Part shown: piece after piece, positions 46,535-55,329 of the stretch
How positions within the stretch are numbered: the first letter of the stretch is position 1
How the letters are laid out: the number at the start of each line of letters is the position of its first letter
Source: Natranaerobius thermophilus JW/NM-WN-LF
GTDB lineage: Bacteria > Bacillota > Natranaerobiia > Natranaerobiales > Natranaerobiaceae
Length of the DNA: 64,000 bases
Direction: 5' to 3'
NCBI RefSeq assembly: GCF_000020005.1
Contig: NC_010718.1
Coordinates: 2,314,001-2,378,000 of the forward strand
Notes under the pieces: generated by a model
Told to the model about the DNA's origin: nothing
The model's database searches: none
What the model saw: only the letters and a program-made list of their open reading frames with translations
Translations under genes and position numbers: made by a program

Positions 46535-47071
46535 TTATACTTCAGGTTCTATCTGACCGTAATTTCCATCTTTACGTCTATAGACTACATTGACTTCTTC
46601 AGTTTCTGCATTTCTGAATACGAAGAAGTCGTGGCCGATCAATTCCATTTGTAGTACAGCTTCTTCAGGTGTCATGGGCTTAATGGCAAAACGCTTGGTT
46701 TTAACAATTTCAGGATCCTTGCCTTCTTCTGTTGACTCGGCACCCTCTTTCAGCAGGCTGCCACCAGACTGGCGTAACTTCCTGTTAATTTTAGTTTTAT
46801 GCTTTTTGATCTGACGCTCTACCTTGTCGATAACTTGATCGACAGAAGCGTACATATCTCCGGTACTTTGTTCACCCCGGACAAGCATCCCTCCATTCAA
46901 AAACATGGTGGCCTCGACATTGTGGTTGTCTTTAATTACACTCAAGGTGACCTGGGCCTCCACTGTGTCGTCAAAGTGCTTGTCAAGCTTTGCAAACCTT
47001 CTCTGAATGTGTTCTTTTAATGCGTTTGTAACGTCAATGTTCTTACCACTAATTGTCAGTTTCAAAGACAT
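46535..47071 (-). CDS. hpf: Ribosome hibernation promoting factor, long form
   Basis: About 178 residues starting at the ATG that follows GGAAGGAGAGTG (near 47071; an upstream in-frame GTG at 47155 is less likely). The N-terminal S30AE domain (LKLTISGKNIDVTNALKEHIQRRFAKLDKHFD) and the C-terminal dimerisation domain (VKTKRFAIKPMTPEEAVLQMELIGHDFFVFRNAETEEVNVVYRRKDGNYG) define the long HPF that forms 100S ribosomes in stationary phase. In Bacillus this gene (yvyD) is also located between the flagellar genes and secA. Confidence 0.95.
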   Translation of the reverse strand: MSLKLTISGKNIDVTNALKEHIQRRFAKLDKHFDDTVEAQVTLSVIKDNHNVEATMFLNGGMLVRGEQSTGDMYASVDQVIDKVERQIKKHKTKINRKLRQSGGSLLKEGAESTEEGKDPEIVKTKRFAIKPMTPEEAVLQMELIGHDFFVFRNAETEEVNVVYRRKDGNYGQIEPEV

Positions 47072-47212
47072 CACTCTCCTTCCAGGTCTTATATTATATA
47101 TATTCCTCAAAAATAATAAAAATCCTGCAAAATCAAATAAAAAGACTTTTATCACAAGATATTTTATTTATCTACAAAATATTATAATATATTATAATAT
47201 TTTGTCCGTATA

Positions 47213-47241
47213 TAGAAAAAGCTCCCGGAATTCCGGGAGCT
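47213..47241 (-). terminator. Terminator of the cold-shock gene
   Basis: Perfect palindrome AGCTCCCGGAATTCCGGGAGCT (10 bp arms split at the centre) followed by TTTTT on the minus strand, 36 bases after the stop. Confidence 0.88.
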
Positions 47242-47276
47242 TGTCTTCGGCCATGCTATATCATAACCCCGTGGGT

Positions 47277-47474
47277 TTATAGCTTAACTACATTAGCCGC
47301 TTGAGGACCTCGAGGTCCTTCAACAATTTCAAATTCTACATCTTGGCCATCTTCTAGTGTTTTGAAACCTTCTTCTTGAATGGCACTATAATGTACAAAA
47401 ACGTCATCTCCACCGTCTCTCTCGATAAATCCATAACCTCTGTCTGCGTTGAACCACTTAACTTTACCTTGCAT
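47277..47474 (-). CDS. Cold-shock protein, CspA family
   Basis: 65 residues, the normal length. RNP1 is [18 protein letters not shown] and RNP2 is [10 protein letters not shown]. It binds single-stranded RNA and DNA. The upstream region has a TACGGCATGCCGTA palindrome (about 47511-47524), which may be a promoter or leader element. It is a single-gene unit with its own terminator. Confidence 0.97.
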   Translation of the reverse strand: MQGKVKWFNADRGYGFIERDGGDDVFVHYSAIQEEGFKTLEDGQDVEFEIVEGPRGPQAANVVKL

Positions 47475-47571
47475 TAAACCAAATACCTCCTAAAATAATG
47501 TTCTAAAATTACGGCATGCCGTATTTAAGTAAGATTATACCATCACTAATTGGGCATGTCAAACCATTGTT

Positions 47572-49074
47572 TTAAAATTTTTCCTTTATTTTTGGAAAGA
47601 TCTCTTCAGAAAAGAGTTCTACCAAATCCGGGTCAAACTGGGTTCCGGCAGAATTTTTTAGCTCTTCCCTGGCATTTTGGGGCGTTACCGGACCCTTATA
47701 GGGCCTACCCCTGGTCATGACTTCATAGGCATCCACAATGGAAATCACCCGGGCCACCAGGGGAATCTCCCTACCTTGAAGGCCTGTGGGATAACCCCTG
47801 CCGTTAATCCATTCGTGATGGTACAAAATACCTTCGGCTACTGGCCGAAGTTCTTCCATGGACTGGGCAATTCGACATCCGATTTCTGGATGTTTCTTGA
47901 TTTCATGCCATTCTTCTTCATCAAGGGGGCCTTCCTTCAATAAAATGTTCTCCGGGACGGCAATTTTACCAATATCGTGTAAGGATGCAATTAGTTCTAA
48001 CTCATCCAAGGCAGCTTCAGAAAGATATAGGGCCTCTCCCATCATCCTGGCTATATGTTTCATTCTAGTAGTATGTTCTACAGTTTCCGAACATTTCTCA
48101 GGCATCATGCGCTTGAGAAATTCTACAGAAGCACCTTTCAATCTGCGACTGCTCAAAGATTTCTGGCGCTGCATCCTGTCATCGGCCTTTTTGAGTACTT
48201 CCCGAACAGGTCTACCATCACCAATCCGGGTTGCATATCCAAAGGATAAAATCACGGGAAACTTGTCCCTTTTATTTATATTTTCCCATTCAAAGGCCTC
48301 TCGAAGTTTTTTGAGCCACTGCTGAACTTCTAATTCACCCGTTTCAGTAAGTACTATTAAGAACTCGTCACCACTCCACCTGGATATAATGGCGTCATGA
48401 GGAAGTACGGATTTTAAGATCCTAACAGTCCTTTGCAAGACCTTATTCCCTTCCAGGTGACCGAAGACCTCATTTACCAGTTTCAAGTCATTGATATCAC
48501 CTAAAATAAAACTTACGGGAACATTGTTTTTCTCTAGCTCATAGATCATATTCTCCACATACTGACGGTGATAAGTACCTGTGAGCTTGTCCCTATTATT
48601 TAAGTATTCCAAACGTTCCTTGGCCAGCTTTTCCTCGGTGATATCCTGATAAATTCCAAAACCTCCTGCCATTTTATCATTGATAACTAATGGCATACCT
48701 GTAATTTTCACAAATACTGGTTTACCGTCCTTTCTTATCCTCTGACTGGATCGGTTAACCACCATGCCTTTTTGGGCCATACTTGATAGGGTTTCGGCTT
48801 CCTTAGAAAGTTCTGGTGTGGTAATCATACAATCTAAATTTTCACCAATAATTTCATCTTTATCATAACCAAAAATTTTTTCAAAGACTGGATTGACATC
48901 TATCACTTTATTGTCTTGATCTACCAGAGCAATACCATCGGGCATATGCTTAAAGAGCTGTTCATAATAGCTTTTGTGTACCCAGTAAAGCTCCTGATAA
49001 TTCCTACTATCCAAATTTTCATCTTTGCCAGTAAAGCCACCATCTCCCATAAACTTATCTTCCTTTCCCGCCAA
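47572..49074 (-). CDS. PAS-GGDEF-HD-GYP c-di-GMP enzyme
   Basis: 500 residues. A PAS domain (about 35-155, ALVDQDNKVIDVNPVFEKIFGYDKDEIIG) is followed by GGDEF with SRWSGDEF (Ser in place of the first Gly, often tolerated) near 230. HD-GYP follows with LHDIGK near 365, HHEWINGRGYP and VDAYEVMTRGRPY. It is soluble. It lies directly after the flagellar locus on the same strand, which suggests a motility-related c-di-GMP input. It is the third such protein in the window, all with the same domain order. Confidence 0.92.
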   Translation of the reverse strand: MAGKEDKFMGDGGFTGKDENLDSRNYQELYWVHKSYYEQLFKHMPDGIALVDQDNKVIDVNPVFEKIFGYDKDEIIGENLDCMITTPELSKEAETLSSMAQKGMVVNRSSQRIRKDGKPVFVKITGMPLVINDKMAGGFGIYQDITEEKLAKERLEYLNNRDKLTGTYHRQYVENMIYELEKNNVPVSFILGDINDLKLVNEVFGHLEGNKVLQRTVRILKSVLPHDAIISRWSGDEFLIVLTETGELEVQQWLKKLREAFEWENINKRDKFPVILSFGYATRIGDGRPVREVLKKADDRMQRQKSLSSRRLKGASVEFLKRMMPEKCSETVEHTTRMKHIARMMGEALYLSEAALDELELIASLHDIGKIAVPENILLKEGPLDEEEWHEIKKHPEIGCRIAQSMEELRPVAEGILYHHEWINGRGYPTGLQGREIPLVARVISIVDAYEVMTRGRPYKGPVTPQNAREELKNSAGTQFDPDLVELFSEEIFPKIKEKF

Positions 49075-49297
49075 GGAAGCACCTCCTGCTGGAGAATATT
49101 CGAACCCATCACTCTAAAAGAGAATTGTTTTTAAAAAGTTGTATTAAAAAATTCCCACAATAATTTTTGTCAGAAATACTTTCACTATAACAAATTAGAA
49201 TTGATTATAGTAATCATTGTTAATTTTTCTTAATTTTACCATAATTTTTACTACTTAACAAGATAATAATTATCACAAGTCAAGGTACCATCCCTTG

Positions 49298-50761
49298 TTA
49301 GCGAGAAGACATGTGCATATATTGGTGCTGCAGCCAGTTGCCTTCACTGTAGACATTGTTCAGTGCTTGTTCCATCCGGGAAAACTGACTCCACAAGTGA
49401 TCTTCCCGGCTCTCCAGGCGCCTTTCCATCTGATCCATTCTGTCCTCGTTGCGATCTATCTGTCTATCCAAGGTCAGCTTTCTGTTGCCAATGGCTGTTT
49501 CTCTCATATCAGCTTCCCTGGCCCCTTCGGAAAAGCTAAGCCCTTCCAGATAATTTTGCAATCTGGCACCAATGCCATGTTCGCCACCAAAGGCCTCGTA
49601 CACCTGGCTCACGCTTTCATCCTGTGCTTCTTTAAATCTATCCTTGTCAAAGGTCATTTCACCGTAGCGATCGATCTCAATACCAAATTGACTCAAAACC
49701 AAGCGATCATTTTTGAGTCCTAACCCCTCTGCATTAATGGGATCTGTCACCCTTGTACGGAAGTTTCTGGTCAAATTTCTCAAAAGGGAATCTCCCTGTA
49801 GGGGGCCTCTGTCGATCTCATCATCTGCTAAAGTAATGCGCCCTTTGTCTTGTAATTTACTAAAGATTTCATTGTAGCTCTCGACAAATTCGGAAATCTC
49901 TTCTTCGGCCTTGTTGTCGTCCAATTCAATGGAAATCAGGGAACTGACCGGTAGTTCCTGATCCGCTGAGATAGCACCGATATCTATGGTGACACCATCA
50001 ATGATATGGTCAATGGTGTTGGATTCATTTTCAAAATCCAATCCATTAATTTGGAACTTGGCATCTTGGGCTTTGTCAATTTCATTACTGAAATAATCTT
50101 CTTCCGCATTCCACAGATTCAGGCCATCCTGACCCCAAACATTTTCACTACCACCGATCTTTGTAATGCTGTGACTTTCTCCCGTTTGTTCTGCCTCTAT
50201 AACTAGCCGATCACCAATGATCTGGGCTTCTAAGGGTAGTTCCCTGTTATCCAACTCTTCGTCTCCGGTTTCTTTTAGATCACCGTCATTGATTTTATCC
50301 CTGATATCTGCCAGGCTGTCTTCGGATTCTATTTCGATGGTGTAGGGTTCTTCTTCATCACCCAGATAAAGCTCCAGGTCTCCTTCAAGTTCAAGGGGTT
50401 CATCTACATCATCTAGATCTTGGATTGACTCTATGGGCCCGGAAGAAATCCTATGGGCCCTGGCGATTTGGCTCACTTCCAGGTCATAGGTTCTGGCCAT
50501 GACATCTCGTTCTGCTGTGACAGAGATATCCTCATGGCTTGATTCTGCCTCCATGGAAAAATACAAATCCTTATCCTGTAAAGAAGACAGTTCATCCATA
50601 AAGGACTGAAGTGTTTTATTGAGCTCACGCCATTCTTCCTTGGTAGATTCCAATTGTTCAATTTCCTTTTCCATCCGCTGGATGGGTTGACGTTCAATTT
50701 CCATTAAACGCTCTACTAGCCCGTGGGTATCGAACCCACTGCTAATTCCGCCAAGCCTCAT
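49298..50761 (-). CDS. fliD2: Second FliD-like flagellar cap protein
   Basis: About 487 residues from ATG 50761 (GGGAG 9 bases upstream; the sister protein also starts MRLGG). The FliD N domain is MRLGGISSGFDTHGLVERLMEIERQPIQRMEKEI. The C domain is LQGDSLLRNLTRNFRTRVTDPI ... LDRQIDRNEDRMDQMERRLESREDHLWSQFSRMEQALNN. It shares these ends with the FliD at 53254 but diverges strongly in the middle. Family role: caps the filament and folds flagellin. The reason for two caps with one flagellin gene is not evident. Confidence 0.88.
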   Translation of the reverse strand: MRLGGISSGFDTHGLVERLMEIERQPIQRMEKEIEQLESTKEEWRELNKTLQSFMDELSSLQDKDLYFSMEAESSHEDISVTAERDVMARTYDLEVSQIARAHRISSGPIESIQDLDDVDEPLELEGDLELYLGDEEEPYTIEIESEDSLADIRDKINDGDLKETGDEELDNRELPLEAQIIGDRLVIEAEQTGESHSITKIGGSENVWGQDGLNLWNAEEDYFSNEIDKAQDAKFQINGLDFENESNTIDHIIDGVTIDIGAISADQELPVSSLISIELDDNKAEEEISEFVESYNEIFSKLQDKGRITLADDEIDRGPLQGDSLLRNLTRNFRTRVTDPINAEGLGLKNDRLVLSQFGIEIDRYGEMTFDKDRFKEAQDESVSQVYEAFGGEHGIGARLQNYLEGLSFSEGAREADMRETAIGNRKLTLDRQIDRNEDRMDQMERRLESREDHLWSQFSRMEQALNNVYSEGNWLQHQYMHMSSR

Positions 50762-50899
50762 AATTATCATCTCCCTGGTTAATTGGAATGGTCAATCAAA
50801 CTTCTTAATTTTAAATTAATTTGAATTAAATAAATAATAAACGGTATCTTCTATAAAATCGCATGGATATAAATTAAAACCAAAACTCTTACTTTAAGA

Positions 50900-52273
50900 T
50901 TAACAATGTTCATTTTCTCTCAAAATTTCTTGTATTTTAGAGCTTAGTTCTTGAAAATTTGGTACTAGTTGATAATCAACAGTTTCTTTTGCATTCGCTA
51001 AATTACTGTTCTCATAAGCATATACTAAATTAGAGAATCCTTCTCTAATTTTATTTGTACTATCATATATATTTGTATTAGGTTCTGTTGTAAAGGACAT
51101 TATAGTTCTGTCTATACTGGAAAAACCTTTTAATAAACTTGGAGTTAAATTAACAGCTTTTTCTAAATTCCCATTTTCTAAATCATCTTCTATTTGTACT
51201 AGACCTTTCACTATATTACTAATAATTTTATCGACTTTTTTTAATTTGTTTATCCTATTCAGATATGCTAAATACTTTGCATAAGCTAATTTATTCGGAG
51301 TTGTCTCCCATTGAATTGTTGAATTACTAGGTCCTGTATTAACTTCAAATAACCATATATTTTCATTATTATCTACAGCAATATCAACTCCCAGTTCATC
51401 TATTTCATGTTTATATAATTTGTTTACATGTTTTGATATATTTAAAGCTAATTGTTGTATATATTCTTCATATTTATCAGCTTTTTTTAATCCCAATTCT
51501 TTAATTAGTGTATGTTTGAAGTTGGCAACCATTCCACCTCTACTGATATTAGCTGTCACTAAACTCCTATCCTTTCCTATTCTGGCATAAGAGGTGGCCA
51601 AAACCCAGTTGCCTTTTCCATCTCGTTGAGTTACAATTCTAAAGTCAAAAGGGAACCCTTCTTCTGTTCTACAATATACATACTTCTGAACTAAGTATTT
51701 TTTAGCTATTAATTTATTCGCAAATTTTATGAATTCTTTTTTGTGTAAGTGTTTTTTTCCTTGGTCCTTTATAAGTAAGTAATGGTCTTTTTTCTTTTCA
51801 ATATATATGACACCTTTTCCCTGTCTCCCTTTAGAGGGTTTTATTATCACTGTTTGATAATTATTTATAAATTCTTCAATTGTTTTTATACTGTCTACTT
51901 TTTTGGTGGGTATTAAGTATTTAGTGTATTTTCCTGTTTTATTCATTAATACATAGAAGCCGAGTTTATCATGTATTAAATTTTTAGTGAAAGGAATCTT
52001 TTTCCTTAACGATTTCTCAATCTCAGTACGATCTTTTGCAGAAGGTGGTGAGACATTAATAATAACTTCTGGAAACAAAGTTTTCTCTTTTATCCAGATA
52101 CCATCTTTCCTTACATGACCGCAAATTGTTTCATTTTCCAAATCCACACCACTATTATCAAAAATTATGATTTCATCGCCTTCCATTTTAGCCCTTGCAG
52201 TTAAGGTATATAATATTTCGTACCTTTGAACATCAAAAGGAGATTTTTTACCATGATAGATACCTATTAACAA
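50900..52273 (-). CDS. YheC/YheD-family ATP-grasp protein
   Basis: 457 residues. The YheC/D ATP-grasp core spans about 90-345: PFTKNLIHDKLGFYVLMNK, VIIKPSKGRQGKGVIYIEKK (ATP-binding lysines), FPFDFRIVTQRDGKGNWVLATSYARIG and IWLFEVNTGPSN. In Bacillus the family is linked to the spore coat. A C-terminal about 110-residue helical extension (from IISNIVKGLVQIEDDLENGNL) is extra. It is Lys/Ile/Asn-rich and more AT-rich than its acidic flagellar neighbours. It sits between fliT and the second fliD, which looks like a later insertion. It might modify a flagellar or coat substrate, but this is inference. Confidence 0.85.
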   Translation of the reverse strand: MLIGIYHGKKSPFDVQRYEILYTLTARAKMEGDEIIIFDNSGVDLENETICGHVRKDGIWIKEKTLFPEVIINVSPPSAKDRTEIEKSLRKKIPFTKNLIHDKLGFYVLMNKTGKYTKYLIPTKKVDSIKTIEEFINNYQTVIIKPSKGRQGKGVIYIEKKKDHYLLIKDQGKKHLHKKEFIKFANKLIAKKYLVQKYVYCRTEEGFPFDFRIVTQRDGKGNWVLATSYARIGKDRSLVTANISRGGMVANFKHTLIKELGLKKADKYEEYIQQLALNISKHVNKLYKHEIDELGVDIAVDNNENIWLFEVNTGPSNSTIQWETTPNKLAYAKYLAYLNRINKLKKVDKIISNIVKGLVQIEDDLENGNLEKAVNLTPSLLKGFSSIDRTIMSFTTEPNTNIYDSTNKIREGFSNLVYAYENSNLANAKETVDYQLVPNFQELSSKIQEILRENEHC

Positions 52274-52320
52274 AATTATTACCTCCTACATTTAATCAGC
52301 TTAGAAATGCCAAAAACTTA

Positions 52321-52345
52321 ACCCCCCAAAATTTATAATGGGAGG
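52321..52345 (-). terminator. Possible terminator after fliT
   Basis: On the minus strand CCTCCCA pairs with TGGGGGG (one G-T) and is followed by TTAAGTTTTT. The tail is imperfect, so termination is probably partial. Confidence 0.4.
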
Positions 52346-52355
52346 TCAGCCCTGA

Positions 52356-52799
52356 TTAGCTCTTTTTGTCGAAAAAGACTCCTTCGCCTTTGCTTTTGTT
52401 TTTACTGGAAAAATAAGTATTGACTGTTTGCTTGTCTTGTTTCACGCGTTTGAGCTCCTCACCGATATTTAACTTTCGCTTATTGAATTCCTGCTCTAAA
52501 TTCTCAATTTTATTCATGGCTGTCTCCATATTTTCCTGACTAGAAGACTGCAGTTCCCTGATTTCAGAAAGCAGGGGCTCCTCTACCAGGTGGGCGTATT
52601 GCTCTTTGTAACCGGCAATTGTCTTTTGAAGTTCTGTAATTTCATCCATAACCTGTTTTTTCTTGTCAAATAAATTTAGGCACTCATCTATTTTTTCCTT
52701 GTTCAATAGATTTTCCTGACGCTCTGTCAGATGCAAAAACCTTTTAGTAAGTTTTCTATGTTGTTCTAAATACTGTTTCCATTCATTAAGCTTTTCCAA
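52356..52799 (-). CDS. fliT: FliT-like flagellar chaperone
   Basis: 147 residues, all helical: coiled-coil LNEWKQYLEQHRKLTKRFLHLTERQENLLNKEKIDECLNLFDKKKQVMDEITELQK. It overlaps the fliS 3' end by 14 bases, the position of fliT in Bacillus. FliT-type proteins bind FliD before export. Sequence conservation is low in this family, so the call leans on position. Confidence 0.75.
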   Translation of the reverse strand: MEKLNEWKQYLEQHRKLTKRFLHLTERQENLLNKEKIDECLNLFDKKKQVMDEITELQKTIAGYKEQYAHLVEEPLLSEIRELQSSSQENMETAMNKIENLEQEFNKRKLNIGEELKRVKQDKQTVNTYFSSKNKSKGEGVFFDKKS

Positions 52800-53208
52800 C
52801 TATGCCACCTGCCTGAGTCTTAACATTTTTGCCGGAACCCGCACTCTTAGAGGCCTCATCAAAGGTCTGGCGCAGTTCTCTCATCATCTTCATCACCTGA
52901 TCGATTTTCTCGGTATCCTTTTTGATATTGGCCTGGATGAGTTCGTTGAGCATGAAATCATATAGTCTCCATAGATTAGTAGCTACCTCTCCCTGATTAG
53001 TATCTAAAGAGTTCATGAGTTCAGCCACTATGGATTGGGCTCTTTTTAGTTTTTCATTGGCCTGTTTCAATTCTTTATTTTCCAAGTGACCTTTGGCCTG
53101 TTTCATGAACTTAAGCCCCCCGTCGAAAAGCATCAGTAAAAGCTTTTCAGAGCTTGCCGTCTTAATTTGAGTTTCCTTGTAGTTGTTATAAGGATTTTGC
53201 CCGTACAA
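52786..53208 (-). CDS. fliS: Flagellin chaperone FliS
   Basis: 140 residues from TTG 53208 behind AAAGGGGG. It begins with the FliS hallmark NPYNNYKETQIKTASSEKLLLMLFDGGLKFMKQA, followed by QSIVAELMNSLDTNQGEVATNLWRLYDFMLNELIQAN. It binds the flagellin C terminus to prevent early polymerisation, and in Bacillus also affects the FliW-CsrA balance. Confidence 0.95.
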   Translation of the reverse strand: MYGQNPYNNYKETQIKTASSEKLLLMLFDGGLKFMKQAKGHLENKELKQANEKLKRAQSIVAELMNSLDTNQGEVATNLWRLYDFMLNELIQANIKKDTEKIDQVMKMMRELRQTFDEASKSAGSGKNVKTQAGGIVGKA

Positions 53209-53253
53209 GCATAAGACCCCCTTTCAGTGTTGCATTTATGTGGTATGAGCACC

Positions 53254-54849
53254 TTACATCATCATTCCGCCCATACCGCCTCCCATAGCCTGCATTAGAG
53301 ACTGTGATTCAGCCTGAGCGCTTTGTATTCCTTCTTCCATAGCTGTGAATTGTGACCAAAGTTGTTCTTCACGCATTTCCGCCCGGTCTTCAATAGTATC
53401 TATTCTGCTTTCAGTGCGTTCAATTTCATTGGCTTCGGTGGTAAGCCGGTTCTCGATAACACTTTGATTCTGGTCTTGGGTTTGATTTCGAAGTCCAGTA
53501 GAGTCCAGTTCACCGTCGTAAACCACGCCATCCAAGTACTCTTCCATGCGAACGGCTATTCCTTCTCCGCCGCCTTCGCCGTCATTGGCGAATAGAGCTT
53601 GTACTGCTTCGGGATTTTCCTGGAGCTGTTCTTCTAATCTATCGTAATCGATAGTGAGCTCGTTGGCATCAGCTCCGCTGTAAGAGCCACCAGCTACAGT
53701 GTCACCGCCAATTTCAATACCGAAGTGTGCAGGAACTAATTCATCTACTTCATTACCATCAACTTCTATATCTTGATCACTGACATCTACCGGATCTGTA
53801 ATAGCTCTTCTGAGATTATTGGTAATATTGTTAAGGGTACTATCTCCCTGTAAAACACCGGACTGAACTTCTTCTTCACCCTCTTGGGTATCATCTTCAA
53901 GTACTGTAACATCAGTTTTGTCTTCAATTGCACTGATAGCTTCGTTGTAGTTTTCTTCAAAGCTTTCTACATTATTGATAAGAGTCTCGGTATCTTGAGA
54001 TATGGAAATGGTTTCTTGAATCTCCATATCACTCTCAGTAGCTGCAGAAATATCTACTTCCACACCATCGGCGATCTCTATTTCATTAGTGGAAGATTCA
54101 ATACCTTGAATGCCGTTTACTATGACTTTGGCATTTTGGCTTTCTTGCACTTGCAGTACTTCTCTATCATCTTCATTAACATCATTATTTTCTTCATCAT
54201 CGTTCTTTATATCAGCATCTAGTTGCAGCCAGCCTAATAAGTCACTGTCTCCATCATTGTCTGCCTTTTCCTCATTGTCTGCCTCAATATTTTCTAGTTC
54301 ATATCCTTCATCGATGTTAAACTCTAAGTATTCACCAGCTATGACGGTAGCACCCATGGGAATGGTTTTATCGTCATTATTTTCTATCTCATTGTTATTG
54401 ATTTTATCAGCGATGTCCTGAATGGTGTCTGATTCGTCCACTTTAATATCAAATTCTTCATCACCAAAATCAAAGGTCAGAGTACCTTTGTGACCATCTT
54501 CATTTTCCACATTGTTTATAGTGTCTAGTGAAGCCAGTCTTTGATTTTGGGCTTTTTGCTGTATTTCAAATGCATAATCTGCTTCTACTGCTTGATTGTC
54601 AGCGGAAACTTCAATATTTTCATTAGTAGAGCTGGCTTCCATACCTTGAAAGGTATCTTCACTCTGAAGTCCAGAGAGTTCATCACTAACTCCCGATAAC
54701 AGTTTATTGACATTTCGCCATGCGTCTTTAACTCCTTCTATCTCTTGGATATCCTGTTCGTGGCGCTGAATAGGTTGTCTTTCTAATTCTGCTAGCTGTT
54801 TTACCAGGTTTTCTGTATCAAAACCTGTTGCTAATCCTCCAAGTCGCAA
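53254..54849 (-). CDS. fliD: Flagellar filament cap protein FliD
   Basis: 531 residues from TTG 54849 (GAGGTGAG upstream). The N domain is MRLGGLATGFDTENLVKQLAELERQPIQRHEQDI and the C domain is VLQGDSTLNNITNNLRRAITDPV ... RIDTIEDRAEMREEQLWSQFTAMEEGIQSAQAESQ. The middle is extremely acidic (DNDGDSDLLGWLQLDADIKN and similar). The tail is GGGMGGMMM. It is followed by fliS and fliT, the standard order. Confidence 0.93.
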   Translation of the reverse strand: MRLGGLATGFDTENLVKQLAELERQPIQRHEQDIQEIEGVKDAWRNVNKLLSGVSDELSGLQSEDTFQGMEASSTNENIEVSADNQAVEADYAFEIQQKAQNQRLASLDTINNVENEDGHKGTLTFDFGDEEFDIKVDESDTIQDIADKINNNEIENNDDKTIPMGATVIAGEYLEFNIDEGYELENIEADNEEKADNDGDSDLLGWLQLDADIKNDDEENNDVNEDDREVLQVQESQNAKVIVNGIQGIESSTNEIEIADGVEVDISAATESDMEIQETISISQDTETLINNVESFEENYNEAISAIEDKTDVTVLEDDTQEGEEEVQSGVLQGDSTLNNITNNLRRAITDPVDVSDQDIEVDGNEVDELVPAHFGIEIGGDTVAGGSYSGADANELTIDYDRLEEQLQENPEAVQALFANDGEGGGEGIAVRMEEYLDGVVYDGELDSTGLRNQTQDQNQSVIENRLTTEANEIERTESRIDTIEDRAEMREEQLWSQFTAMEEGIQSAQAESQSLMQAMGGGMGGMMM

Positions 54850-54868
54850 GCTCTCACCTCCTTATGAC

Positions 54869-55258
54869 TCAGGCCTCTTCATCTACAATGAGGCCAACAA
54901 CCTCCTTAAGTCCTGCTATTATATCCAGGATCTTTTCCGGGGGAATCTCTCTGATCACTTCATCTTGCTCCCGGTCTATAACTTCTACCCATATTTTATC
55001 AGTTTTTTCATGTACATGGAAATCAAATCCCTTATCAATGAATTTATTTAGTTCTTCAAACTCCTCCAGTGCTTTTTTTACCTTGTCCTGGTTTAGATCT
55101 TCCCGGCGCTCTTCTGGAGCTAGCTGGTCCTGACCTAATTTGTTTTCCAAAACTTCATTTGAGGATTTTAATTTCTTGTTTGCGCCGGAAGCTCCCCCCC
55201 GGTCCAGGTTGTCTAAGCCCTTAACTTTAGAAACAGCGTCTGTTTCATTGACTCTCAC
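54869..55258 (-). CDS. flaG: FlaG-family flagellar protein
   Basis: 129 residues from GTG 55258 (GGGAGGTG upstream). The conserved C-terminal FlaG domain is FHVHEKTDKIWVEVIDREQDEVIREIPPEKILDIIAGLKEVVGLIVDE. It lies between hag and fliD as in Bacillus (yvyC). In other bacteria FlaG affects filament length. Confidence 0.9.
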   Translation of the reverse strand: MRVNETDAVSKVKGLDNLDRGGASGANKKLKSSNEVLENKLGQDQLAPEERREDLNQDKVKKALEEFEELNKFIDKGFDFHVHEKTDKIWVEVIDREQDEVIREIPPEKILDIIAGLKEVVGLIVDEEA

Positions 55259-55279
55259 CTGAACGCACCTCCCTGTATA

Positions 55280-55308
55280 TAAAGAAGAGCCGACCGACTT
55301 GGTCGGCC
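55280..55308 (-). terminator. Flagellin gene terminator
   Basis: Minus strand GCCGACC/GGTCGGC stem with a 5-base loop, then TCTTCTTT. It separates hag from flaG; partial read-through is likely. Confidence 0.75.
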
Positions 55309-55329
55309 GGCCCTGTTATTCAAGGTATA

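Noticed and set aside
47161-47212. ATTATAATAT palindromes after the cold-shock gene as a regulatory RNA
   Set aside because: Low-complexity AT sequence; the terminator stem beside it explains the region.
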